Positions 16,722 to 24,275 of a stretch of 45,274 nt of DNA are shown in pieces. Position 1 is the first letter of the stretch; each line of letters starts with the position of its first letter. The notes under the pieces are model-generated. The model worked only from the letters and a program-made list of their open reading frames with translations. It searched no databases and was not told the DNA's origin. The DNA comes from Pseudomonas putida (GTDB lineage: Bacteria > Pseudomonadota > Gammaproteobacteria > Pseudomonadales > Pseudomonadaceae). Location: positions 1 to 45,274 of the forward strand of contig NZ_JANHKS010000044.1 of assembly GCF_028682175.1 (NCBI RefSeq), in the 5' to 3' direction. The position numbers and the translations under genes are program-made.

Positions 16722-17770
16722 GCAATGCCTGGTGGCTCGCGCCTGCCCGTGAAATCAACCCTGAGATCAGCGAGCAAGCGCTGGCCCGACAGCAGCAACT
16801 GACCAAGCCCGCCGGTTCTTTGGGCCAACTGGAAGCCGTCGCCGTGCAACTGGCGGCGCTGCAAGGGCGGGTCAAGCCCAAGGTGGATAAGGTCTGGATC
16901 GCGATCTTCGCCGGTGACCATGGCGTGGTGGCCGAAGGTGTTTCGGCCTATCCGCAGGCGGTCACCGGACAGATGCTGCACAACTTCATCATGGGCGGCG
17001 CGGCGATCAGCGTGCTGGCGCGGCAACTGTCGGCGCAACTGGATGTGGTGGATCTGGGCACTGTGTCGCCGCTCAATCTGGCAGGGGTGCGCCACCTGAA
17101 CCTGGGCGCAGGCACCGCCAACTTCGCCAAAGGCGAGGCGATGGCCCCTGAGCAACTGGAAGGAGCGCTGGCCGGTGGGCGCGACAGCGTGCTGCGGGCC
17201 AAGGCTGCGGGCACCGAGCTGTTCATCGGTGGCGAGATGGGCATCGGCAATACCACGGCCGCCAGTGCGGTGGCCTGCTCGCTGCTGAACTGCCCGGCAC
17301 CGTTGCTGGTCGGGCCCGGTACCGGGCTGGATGCACAAGGGATCAATCACAAGGCTCAGGTCATCGAGCAGGCGCTGGCGCTGCACGCGCAGGTGTCGGG
17401 TGATGCGCTGGGCAGCCTGCGCGCCCTTGGCGGTTTCGAAATTGCGGCGCTGGCGGGGGCTTATCTGGCCTGTGCCCAGGAAGGCATCCCGGCGCTGGTC
17501 GACGGTTTCATCTGCACCGTCGCCGCGCTGGTGGCGGTGCGACTCAATCCATCGTGCCGCCCGTGGCTGTTCTTCGGCCATCGCGGCGCCGAACCGGGCC
17601 ATCGCCACGTGCTGGAAACCCTGCAGGCCGAGCCGCTGCTGGAACTGGGCCTGCGCCTGGGCGAGGGCAGCGGCGCGGCGCTGGCGGTGCCACTGCTGCG
17701 CCTGGCGTGCGAGCTGCACAACGGCATGGCGACCTTTGCCGAAGCAGCCGTGGCGGATCGCCCGGCATGA
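16718..17770 (+). CDS. cobT: Nicotinate-nucleotide:dimethylbenzimidazole phosphoribosyltransferase
   Basis: 350-residue cytosolic enzyme (CobU in P. denitrificans) that makes alpha-ribazole phosphate from DMB and nicotinate mononucleotide. Family motifs: KPAGSLGQLE, FAGDHGVVAEGVSAYPQ, GGEMGIGNTTAASAV, and the catalytic Glu in LRLGEGSGAA near residue 317. Uses the product of bluB. Overlaps both neighbours by four bases. Confidence 0.97.
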   Translation: MSNAWWLAPAREINPEISEQALARQQQLTKPAGSLGQLEAVAVQLAALQGRVKPKVDKVWIAIFAGDHGVVAEGVSAYPQAVTGQMLHNFIMGGAAISVLARQLSAQLDVVDLGTVSPLNLAGVRHLNLGAGTANFAKGEAMAPEQLEGALAGGRDSVLRAKAAGTELFIGGEMGIGNTTAASAVACSLLNCPAPLLVGPGTGLDAQGINHKAQVIEQALALHAQVSGDALGSLRALGGFEIAALAGAYLACAQEGIPALVDGFICTVAALVAVRLNPSCRPWLFFGHRGAEPGHRHVLETLQAEPLLELGLRLGEGSGAALAVPLLRLACELHNGMATFAEAAVADRPA

Positions 17771-18348
17771 CCTTGCGTCTGGACTTGCTGCGCCATGGCG
17801 AAACCGAACTTGGCGGCGGCCTGCGCGGCAGTCTCGATGACGCACTGACCGACCTGGGCTGGCAGCAGATGCGCTCGTCGGTGGCCGAGCTTGCCCTTGA
17901 GTCACCCTGGGATCGCATCGTCAGCTCGCCTTTGCAGCGCTGTGCGCGGTTTGCCGAGGAGCTGGCCTTGAAACTGTCCCTGCCGTTGCAACTGGAGGCC
18001 GGGATTCAGGAACTGCACTTTGGTGACTGGGAAGGAATTGGCACCGCGCAATTGATGGAAACCGACGCCGAAGGCTTGGGGCGGTTCTGGGAAGACCCGT
18101 ACAGCTTCACCCCGCCCAAGGGTGAGCCGGTGCTGGCGTTTGCCTCCCGCGTGCTTGGCGTGATTGAGCGTCTGCAGCAAAGCTGCGACGGCGAGCGGAT
18201 CCTGCTGATCAGCCATGGCGGGGTGATGCGGCTGTTATTGGCGCAGGCCCGTGGGCTGCCCCGCGAGCAACTGCTGCAAGTGGTGGTCGGCCATGGCGGG
18301 CTGTTCGGTCTGGCCGTCGAGGCCGATGGCCAACTGACGGAGGTGTAG
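17767..18348 (+). CDS. cobC: Alpha-ribazole-5'-phosphate phosphatase
   Basis: 193-residue histidine phosphatase. The phospho-His motif is LLRHGETELG (about 7-16); the second His lies in LLISHGGVMRLLL and the Glu in IQELHFGDWEG. In the pathway it removes the phosphate before or after joining of the nucleotide loop. The ATG at 17767 overlaps the cobT stop. The longer upstream frame is only a shadow of cobT. The stop is followed immediately by the cobS ATG. Confidence 0.93.
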   Translation: MTLRLDLLRHGETELGGGLRGSLDDALTDLGWQQMRSSVAELALESPWDRIVSSPLQRCARFAEELALKLSLPLQLEAGIQELHFGDWEGIGTAQLMETDAEGLGRFWEDPYSFTPPKGEPVLAFASRVLGVIERLQQSCDGERILLISHGGVMRLLLAQARGLPREQLLQVVVGHGGLFGLAVEADGQLTEV

Positions 18349-19086
18349 ATGCTGCCGTTCTGGATCGCCCTGCAATTTCTCGGCAGCCTGCCGGTTCGTC
18401 TGCCCGGCATGCCGTCGCCTCAGGAGCTGGGGCGTTCGCTGCTGTTTTATCCGTTGGTGGGGGTGCTGTTCGGCTCGGTGCTGATGGCGTTGAACCTGCT
18501 GCTCGAAGGTACGCCGCAGTTCCTCCATGCCGCGCTGTTGCTGGCGGCCTGGGTGCTGCTCAGCGGCGGCTTGCACCTGGATGGCCTGGCTGACAGTGCC
18601 GACGCCTGGCTGGGCGGTTTTGGTGATCGCGAGCGCACGCTGACCATCATGAAAGACCCACGCAGCGGACCGATTGCGGTGGTGACCCTGGTCATCGTGT
18701 TGCTGCTCAAGTTTGCGGCGTTGCTGGCGCTGATCGACACCCGGCACGGCATCGCGCTGTTGCTGGCACCGGTCATTGGCCGCGCGGCGATGCTGGGGCT
18801 GTTCATCAACACGCCTTACGTGCGCGCAGGCGGGCTGGGGCAGGCGCTGGCGGACCATTTGCCACGCCCCCTGGGTGTTCAGGTGCTGGGCGTGACCGCA
18901 CTGGGTTGCGTGCTGGTGTCGGGCTGGCCTGGGCTGTGGGCCGTACTGATGGCGACGGTAGGCTTTTTCTGGCTGCGGCAGGTGATGATCCGCCGCCTGG
19001 GCGGCTGCACCGGCGATACGGCCGGGGCGATGCTGGAGTTGCTCGAAGTGCTGGTGTTGGTGGGGTTGGCGCTGATCCAGCGTTGA
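18349..19086 (+). CDS. cobS: Adenosylcobinamide-GDP ribazoletransferase (cobalamin synthase)
   Basis: 245-residue integral membrane enzyme (CobV in P. denitrificans) for the last joining step. The key family motif GGLHLDGLADSADAWLGGFG lies near 63-82, and KDPRSGPIAVV follows; RRLGGCTGDTAGA is the second polar motif. Five or six hydrophobic helices fill the rest. Starts directly after the cobC stop, and is the last gene of the cluster; a REPIN follows. Confidence 0.96.
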   Translation: MLPFWIALQFLGSLPVRLPGMPSPQELGRSLLFYPLVGVLFGSVLMALNLLLEGTPQFLHAALLLAAWVLLSGGLHLDGLADSADAWLGGFGDRERTLTIMKDPRSGPIAVVTLVIVLLLKFAALLALIDTRHGIALLLAPVIGRAAMLGLFINTPYVRAGGLGQALADHLPRPLGVQVLGVTALGCVLVSGWPGLWAVLMATVGFFWLRQVMIRRLGGCTGDTAGAMLELLEVLVLVGLALIQR

Positions 19087-19117
19087 ATCCATATAGATGA
19101 TTCTGTCTCGGTACGAA

Positions 19118-19208
19118 CTGTGGGAGCGAGCTTGCTCGCGAAAGCGGACCATCAGTTATTGATGCTGTGTCTGACACGACGCTTTCGCGAGCAAGCTCGC
19201 TCCCACAG
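19118..19208. repeat. REPIN, type GGGAGCGAGCTTGCTCGCGAAAGC
   Basis: Arms CTGTGGGAGCGAGCTTGCTC and the exact complement at the right end, with CGCGAAAGCG/CGCTTTCGCG continuing the pairing inward. It separates cobS from a convergent gene and may act as its 3' hairpin. Confidence 0.95.
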
Positions 19209-19216
19209 AAGCTCCG

Positions 19217-19894
19217 TCACTTCAATCGGGCGATCAGTGCCTTGGCTGCTGCTTCCGACGAGGCCGGGTTCTGGCCGGTGATCAGCAGGCCGTCTTCGCG
19301 GACGTAGGAGGCCCAGTCAGGGCCTTTTGAATAGTTGGCGCCTTTTTCCTTGAGCATGTCTTCCACCAGAAACGGCACGACGTCTGTCAGGCCGACGGCA
19401 TCTTCCTCGCCATTGGTAAAACCCGTGACGTCCTTGCCCGCCACCAGCGGCTTGCCATCGGCGCCCTTGACGTCACGCAGCACCCCCGGCGCGTGGCACA
19501 CCAGGGTCACCGGTTTGCCAGCCGCATAGGTGGTTTCGATCAGGCGTATCGAGTGGGCATCGCTGGCCAGGTCCCACATCGGACCATGGCCGCCGGGATA
19601 AAAGATCGCGTCGAAGCCTTCGTGCGTCACCTCGCTCAGCGTGCGAGTAGCGGCCAGTTGCGAGGTAGCAGCGCTGTCCTTCTGGAAGCGGCGAGTGGCC
19701 TCGGTCTGGAAGTCAGGCTCGTTGCTCTTGGGGTCCAGCGGCGGTTGTCCGCCCTTGGGGGAAGCCAGTACCAGTTCGGCACCGGCGTCCTTGAACACGT
19801 AATAGGGCGCGGCCAGTTCTTCGAGCCAGAAACCGGTTTTCTTGCCGGTGTTGCCCAGTTGATCGTGAGATGTCAGCACTATCAGGATTTTCAT
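19217..19894 (-). CDS. DJ-1/PfpI (Hsp31-like) family protein
   Basis: 225-residue protein of the type 1 glutamine-amidotransferase-like superfamily. The nucleophile elbow is LVCHAPGVL with C133-H134; an acidic partner is expected in GFWLEELAAPYY (E25 or E26); FYPGGHGPMWDL is the second signature. Relatives act as glutathione-independent glyoxalase III, protein deglycase or chaperone. I favour a methylglyoxal-detoxifying role but cannot separate these. Divergent from the glutathione peroxidase gene, so both could belong to a stress response. Confidence 0.88.
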   Translation of the reverse strand: MKILIVLTSHDQLGNTGKKTGFWLEELAAPYYVFKDAGAELVLASPKGGQPPLDPKSNEPDFQTEATRRFQKDSAATSQLAATRTLSEVTHEGFDAIFYPGGHGPMWDLASDAHSIRLIETTYAAGKPVTLVCHAPGVLRDVKGADGKPLVAGKDVTGFTNGEEDAVGLTDVVPFLVEDMLKEKGANYSKGPDWASYVREDGLLITGQNPASSEAAAKALIARLK

Positions 19895-20053
19895 CGCGTG
19901 GCCTCCTGTCGGTGGGGCGTTGCTTTGGGACGTTTGACTATAGTTGCCCCGCGTGGCCGCGACGGACTATCTGCTGTGCGGCTAGGCATCCGTCGTGGCA
20001 GGGAGCAGCGTGTGTGGCTATCAACCGATTTCCTGCATTGAATGGATGCCGCC

Positions 20054-20605
20054 ATGAGAACTCGCTGGATCTGTCTTCCTCTGCTTCTGCTCGCCGCCAG
20101 TGGCGCGGCCATGGCGGCCGATTGCCCACCGTTGCTTGAGGGGCAACTGCCCAAGCTTCGCGCCAAACAGGATATCGACCTGTGCAAGCAGTTCGCGGGC
20201 AAGCCGATGCTGGTGGTCAACACGGCCAGCTTCTGTGGTTTCGCGCCGCAGTTCAAAGGGCTGGAAGCGCTAAACCAGCGGTTCAAGGGGCAGGGCCTGG
20301 AGGTGTTGGGCGTACCGTCCGATGACTTCAAGCAGGAATCCAACGATGCGGCCGAGACGGCCAAGGTCTGTTATGTGAATTACGGCGTGACCTTCACCAT
20401 GACCGAACCGCAACCGGTGCGAGGGTCGGATGCGATTCATCTGTTCCGGGTGCTGGCCGAGCAGAGCAATGCACCGCGCTGGAATTTCTATAAATATGTG
20501 GTGGATCGCAAGGGTAATGTGATTGCCAGCTTCAACAGCAGGATCACGCCGGACGATCCCGAGCTGATTTCGGCGGTAGAAAAGGCGATTGCATCGAAGC
20601 CTTGA
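20054..20605 (+). CDS. Glutathione peroxidase-family protein, exported
   Basis: 183-residue thioredoxin-fold peroxidase with a signal peptide (MRTRWICLPLLLLAASGAAM, cut after AMA), so it acts in the periplasm. The peroxidatic Cys is C61 in NTASFCGFAPQF, and W143-N144 in PRWNFYKYV complete part of the tetrad. The Gln usually found in the NQF motif is replaced: the loop reads VPSDDFKQE. Two extra cysteines (C24, C44) stand near the N-terminus, and C106 could act as resolving Cys. The ATG at 20054 was chosen for the signal peptide; one at 20042 adds four residues. Confidence 0.88.
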   Translation: MRTRWICLPLLLLAASGAAMAADCPPLLEGQLPKLRAKQDIDLCKQFAGKPMLVVNTASFCGFAPQFKGLEALNQRFKGQGLEVLGVPSDDFKQESNDAAETAKVCYVNYGVTFTMTEPQPVRGSDAIHLFRVLAEQSNAPRWNFYKYVVDRKGNVIASFNSRITPDDPELISAVEKAIASKP

Positions 20606-20623
20606 TCACTAGTACACCAATCA

Positions 20624-20694
20624 CCCGTAGCAGCACGGCTTGCCGGCGGGAGCGATCTCAAGGCCGCCGTCGCGGGCAAGCGCGCTCCTACAGA
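20624..20694. repeat. Hybrid REPIN: two different REP types facing each other
   Basis: Left arm CCCGTAGCAGCACGGCTTGC continues CGGCGGGAGCG; the right arm is the complement of CTGTAGGAGCGCGCTTGCCC-GCGAC. The arms belong to two REP families, and the spacer is short. Confidence 0.85.
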
Positions 20695-20708
20695 GCAGGC
20701 GCCACATT

Positions 20709-20741
20709 CCCGTAGCAGTCCGGCTTGCCGGCGTCGGCGAT
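20709..20741. repeat. Lone, worn REP copy
   Basis: CCCGTAGCAGTCCGGCTTGC followed by CGGCGTCGGCGATC; a single unpaired copy of the GTAGCAGCACGGCTTGCCGG type with several changes. It repeats part of the preceding hybrid (GGCGATCTTGAGGCCG against GAGCGATCTCAAGGCCG). Confidence 0.75.
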
Positions 20742-20778
20742 CTTGAGGCCGTGGCGATGCTGTATGCGATGCATAAAC

Positions 20779-20815
20779 GAAAAACCCCGCATCCATCGCT
20801 GGCTGCGGGGTTTTC
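20779..20815 (-). terminator. Rho-independent terminator of the fadL-type gene
   Basis: CCCCGCA (20785-20791) pairs with TGCGGGG (20804-20810); outside it AAAAA and TTTT. Read on the minus strand it follows the porin stop and ends in TTTTTCG. Confidence 0.9.
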
Positions 20816-20854
20816 TGTCTGGCGAACCGGTGTTGGCCGGTTCCGCCAACTGCA

Positions 20855-22153
20855 TCAGAAGCGGTAGGTCAGGCCCAGGCCGAAGCCGTTGGCGCTGTTT
20901 TCGTACTTGGCGTTGTACGTTTGACCCAGTGCACTTGCGTTGCGAACCTTGACGTCTTCTTCTTTCAGGTACGAGTACGCCACGTCGATGGTGATGTCTT
21001 CGGTCGGGCTGTAGCCGGCACCCAGGGAGAAGATGGTGCGGTCGCCAGTCGGGATACGTGGCGAGCGGTTTTCGTTGTTGGTTGGCGACTGGTCGAAGGT
21101 CAGGCCGGTACGCAGTACCCACTGCTTGTTCAACTGGTACGAAGTACCCAGGGCGTAGGCCCAGGTGTCGTGCCAGTTCTGCTCTTCGGTGATGGTGCCG
21201 AACAGGCGAGGGGCCAGGGCACCGCCGCTGACGCCGGAGTTCTTCACGGTGATGTCTTCCAGACGGCTCCAGCGGGTCCAGGTAGCGCCTGCGTAGACTT
21301 TCCACGCATCGTTCATCGCCTGGGTGACCGAGAAGTCCACCGACTCAGGGGTGTCCAGGTTCAGCTTGGCGTCGTAACGGCCGGCGCTCAGCAGGGCAGG
21401 TGGAACGCCCGAGCCTGGGTTGATCTCGGTGTGGCCCTCGAGCTTGTAGGTCACTTTGGAGTGGTAGGTCAGGCCGACGGAGGTGCTGTCGGTGGCCTGG
21501 ACGAGGATGCCGGCGTTGAAGCCGTAGCCCACGTCGTCGCCCTTGACCTGAACGCGGCCGTCACCGGCGCCACGGCCTGTGATCGGGGCGGTCACGCCGC
21601 TGAGGTTCAGGGTCGATTCCAGCGCACCGGAAATACGGTTGATGGTTGGACCGAAACCGATCGAGACCTTGTCGTTGAAGGCATAGCTGACGGTCGGCTG
21701 GAAGGTCACGACCTTGACGATGCTCTTGCTGCCGAAGTTGCGGCCCTGGAAGCCGTTCTCGTAGTCGGTGACCAGGCCGTACGGCGCATAGACGCCCAGG
21801 CCGAATGCCCAGTGCTCATCGACCGGGTTGACGTAGAAACCCATAGGCACGGCGGTGAAAGGCACCATGTCGCCTTTGTTGGAACCGCTGCTCCGGCCGC
21901 TGGTGTCGGAGATGTCAGTCTTGGCGTCAATCGCAGCCACGCCCACAGTCACTTGCTGGCGTTTGAGGCGCGACATGCCCGCCGGGTTGCCATAGACCGT
22001 GCTTGCGTCGTCGGCGGCAGAAGAACGACCCGCATAACCGGTACCCATGCCGCTGATGCTTTGCTCGTTAAGGGCAAAACCGGAAGCGAAGATTTGGGTG
22101 GAGGCGAGAGTGATGGCGAGACTGAGGCTGGATTTGATCATTGTTTTTTTCAT
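20855..22153 (-). CDS. OmpP1/FadL/TodX family outer-membrane porin
   Basis: 432-residue beta-barrel protein for uptake of long-chain fatty acids or other hydrophobic compounds. Signal peptide MKKTMIKSSLSLAITLASTQ then IFA, with the mature start SGFALNEQSISGMGTGYAGR, a FadL hallmark; NPAGMSRL follows, and the C-terminus ends in aromatic F (NGFGLGLTYRF), as in outer-membrane barrels. AAGGAG lies eight bases before the ATG. Single gene with its own terminator. Substrate unknown. Confidence 0.94.
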   Translation of the reverse strand: MKKTMIKSSLSLAITLASTQIFASGFALNEQSISGMGTGYAGRSSAADDASTVYGNPAGMSRLKRQQVTVGVAAIDAKTDISDTSGRSSGSNKGDMVPFTAVPMGFYVNPVDEHWAFGLGVYAPYGLVTDYENGFQGRNFGSKSIVKVVTFQPTVSYAFNDKVSIGFGPTINRISGALESTLNLSGVTAPITGRGAGDGRVQVKGDDVGYGFNAGILVQATDSTSVGLTYHSKVTYKLEGHTEINPGSGVPPALLSAGRYDAKLNLDTPESVDFSVTQAMNDAWKVYAGATWTRWSRLEDITVKNSGVSGGALAPRLFGTITEEQNWHDTWAYALGTSYQLNKQWVLRTGLTFDQSPTNNENRSPRIPTGDRTIFSLGAGYSPTEDITIDVAYSYLKEEDVKVRNASALGQTYNAKYENSANGFGLGLTYRF

Positions 22154-22292
22154 TGTTAGAACTCCTTGTTGATCACCGCGCGAAAATTACCAACATTTTT
22201 CATAACGCGCTATAGGCTGGATCACCCGAGATAGAGCAGTTTTTGTAGGACAATCCGGGAAAAGTGTCGCGATCTCCAGCGAAACCGCCGGG

Positions 22293-22784
22293 TCACAAAA
22301 TGGCTGGTTCGGCCTGATACAAAGGGCGAACCGAGGTTTGCCAGGCGGTGGTGAATTGCTGCAGGTTGCCACCGGGTTGAAATATCCTGCGCCAAATGCG
22401 GGCCATGCCCAGCAGGTCGTCTTCAGCCGGCAGGGTGAGGTGGCTGGCTTCGACCATCAGCCAGGCGATTGCAGTGGAGTAACGCAGGTTCACGGTCAGT
22501 TCCAGGTCAGGCCCGCTGAGGAATGCGTGCTGGCTGGCGAGCCCGCGGACCAGGCTGGCCAGGTCGGGGTCTCGCGCCAGGTAGCTGTCCCAGAGTTTGT
22601 AATGGAGCGTGTCGGAGATGCTGTAGAGGCCGTGGCCGCGCTGGCTGTCGAGTTCGGCGCCCAGGGCAGACTGGCTGGCGGCCACGGCGAGCAGGAAGAA
22701 CTCCGCGCCTGGCGTATGGCGGCCGAGATAGACCAGCGTGGGGCGGATCACATATCGGCACAGTTCACTGGCAGCAATTCCCAT
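22293..22784 (-). CDS. Hypothetical protein, possibly a degenerate phage-type lysozyme-like fold
   Basis: 163 residues, no signal peptide, GAGGG four bases before the ATG. I do not recognise a named family with certainty. The order YVIRPTL, then AVAASQSALG (33-42), then RGHGLYSIS (49-57) and an LWDSYL segment recalls phage lysozyme/transglycosylase-like proteins of the form AAxESxLG...GxWQI. If that is right, the catalytic Glu would be Gln38 here. No other phage gene is nearby. It precedes the fadL-type gene on the same strand, with about 140 bases between. Confidence 0.6.
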   Translation of the reverse strand: MGIAASELCRYVIRPTLVYLGRHTPGAEFFLLAVAASQSALGAELDSQRGHGLYSISDTLHYKLWDSYLARDPDLASLVRGLASQHAFLSGPDLELTVNLRYSTAIAWLMVEASHLTLPAEDDLLGMARIWRRIFQPGGNLQQFTTAWQTSVRPLYQAEPAIL

Positions 22785-22997
22785 GACACCCTCGGGAAGT
22801 AAATGAGCCGGCGGACCCTGGTGCTTGGCAGCGGTGATGGAATCGGGCCCACCGGAAGCGGCTCAGACCGCTTGACTTGAAGTGTAGTGTCATATTTGCG
22901 GTGTAAAGGGCTGTTTTTACAATATTTCCCGATTTCGACCTGTGCCCATATAGCGGACAGCGATTAGCCGTGACAGATTTTCATAAGGAAAACAGAC

Positions 22998-23030
22998 ACA
23001 AAAAAGCCCCACCGTTTGAGGGTGAGGCTG
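22998..23030 (-). terminator. Rho-independent terminator of the 74-residue gene
   Basis: AGCCCCACC (23005-23013) pairs with GGTGAGGCT (23021-23029) with one mismatch; the A-run before it becomes a T-run on the minus strand. It lies about 35 bases past the stop of the small gene. Confidence 0.85.
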
Positions 23031-23062
23031 GGGGGCGTCTGGATTTTCGCCGACGAACGGTA

Positions 23063-23287
23063 TCAGGCGGTCAGTGCCTGGCGCGTCCGGTCAATCACGG
23101 CCTGCAGCGGTTCTGCGCTGGAGTACTGATCCGGGTACAGGCGTTCGCTGTGTCGGGCGATGCCGTGTTCATTGACGATGGTGAAGCTGAAGCAGCCTTT
23201 GCGCGCGGCCATGATCAGGCAGTTCATTGGAGCAAAAGCGTTGGTGAGGGTGCGGATGGCATCCTGAGTCTGGATATGAGTAGTCAT
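23063..23287 (-). CDS. Small hypothetical protein, 74 residues
   Basis: Not recognised. The ATG at 23287 has AGGA eight bases upstream and gives MTTHIQTQDAIRTLTNAFAP; the open frame reaches 13 residues further but has no ribosome site there. Contains two cysteines (C23 and C32) in a hydrophobic middle part and a charged C-terminal half. Has its own terminator, so it is probably a real, singly transcribed gene. No membrane segment or signal peptide is visible. Confidence 0.65.
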   Translation of the reverse strand: MTTHIQTQDAIRTLTNAFAPMNCLIMAARKGCFSFTIVNEHGIARHSERLYPDQYSSAEPLQAVIDRTRQALTA

Positions 23288-24053
23288 GTAAGTGTTCCTG
23301 AATCGACACGCAATAGAGGCGTGCAAAATGAAAACGTTCCAGTAAACGCGGGCCGATGCTCGAATGCGAGTCAGGGCAGGGCGCAGAACCTGTCTGGAAC
23401 AAAAACAGCGAGTTCAGGCGCGCTTGTCATATGGCGCCGGGCTAGCTGGTAGGTACTTCGGAGGGCAGGCGACACAACAGGAGCAAAGGTTCGATGCTCG
23501 GGGTGAGGATCCTGATCAATTTGCAGGCTGGTTTGAGCAGGCCACGTTGAACTCGACGCCTGCAATCAGAAGGCAGTGCGTGAGTGAGTGTCTGGAAACC
23601 ATCGAGGTGGTCGATCCCTTTTCTTGACCCGTTTGCTCAACCGGCAAAGCGTGATCGGGGATTTGTTCGACCAGAATTGACTTTCAGCTTGGTACTAACG
23701 GGGCGCACTTTATCCACCCACTGGCACAATTGCAAGCTTTAATTGGAACCCTTTGTCAACCCGGGCATGAGAATTGTGTCGTTCAGTTGTGATTCAGCGC
23801 CCAGGTCGTACCTTCATTTTGAAGCGCCAGCGGCAGCTTGGGATGGCATTTTGCCGGTTTTGCGCTGCGCAAGAGCTGAAACGCACTTTTTTCCACAGGC
23901 TTTATAGCGATTGGAAATTGACTTGTGCACATTAACGCGATTAGCTGCCATCTCACTGTCACATTCCGTCCTAACAGCTTGATTTCAAGCGGCGAAATAT
24001 TAAGTCAATGAAAATCATCGCTTTTTTTCGTTGGTGAAAAAATCGTCAGTTTG

Positions 24054-24080
24054 AACGCAGGCCCCATTCTGCCTGCGTTT
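24054..24080 (+). terminator. Hairpin with short T tail, possible terminator
   Basis: AACGCAGGC (24054-24062) and GCCTGCGTT (24071-24079) with an 8-base loop, followed by TTGCGGGGGTT. The tail is short. If it is a terminator it would end a plus-strand transcript for which I see no gene. Confidence 0.4.
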
Positions 24081-24110
24081 GCGGGGGTTAAAGGGGCGTT
24101 GTCCACTGAG

Positions 24111-24131
24111 TTATCCACAGCTTCTGTGGAT
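24111..24131. promoter_or_regulatory. DnaA box inside a palindrome
   Basis: TTATCCACA (24111-24119) matches the DnaA consensus TTATNCACA exactly. ATCCACAG (24113-24120) and CTGTGGAT (24124-24131) form an inverted repeat around CTT, so a weaker site lies on the other strand. Confidence 0.6.
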
Positions 24132-24275
24132 TGTCCCAAGCGCTTGCTCTAGTACGCACCTTTGCGCAGTTGTACTAAGCTTTTTTCCTTCCTCCCAAGA
24201 TCATCAATCAGAATCTGACGCCAACGCAGCTTCTGCGCATAATGCCGCCAGCGTAATCGTGAGTTGGGGAATTTT

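Larger units (their letters stand above)
23288..24275. other. About 1 kb intergenic region, AT-richer, DnaA-box-like 9-mers
   Basis: No credible protein gene on either strand. From about 23640 on it is clearly richer in A and T than its neighbours. It holds one perfect DnaA box TTATCCACA (24111-24119), two near matches (TTATCCACC at 23710, TTTTCCACA at 23889), a palindrome ATCCACAG-CTT-CTGTGGAT (24113-24131), and a hairpin AACGCAGGC/GCCTGCGTT (24054-24079). It should carry the promoters of the 74-residue gene and of rmuC; a small RNA is possible but unproven. Confidence 0.6.

Noticed and set aside
22293..22784. Remnant prophage
   Set aside because: Only one gene hints at phage ancestry; no integrase, tail or attachment-site duplication is seen around it.
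23364..23627. 87-residue open frame in the region between the 74-residue gene and rmuC
   Set aside because: No ribosome site, no family resemblance, biased composition; an equally long frame runs on the other strand.
23640..24140. A replication origin
   Set aside because: No dnaA, dnaN or rpmH beside it and only one perfect box; the Pseudomonas oriC lies next to dnaA-rpmH.
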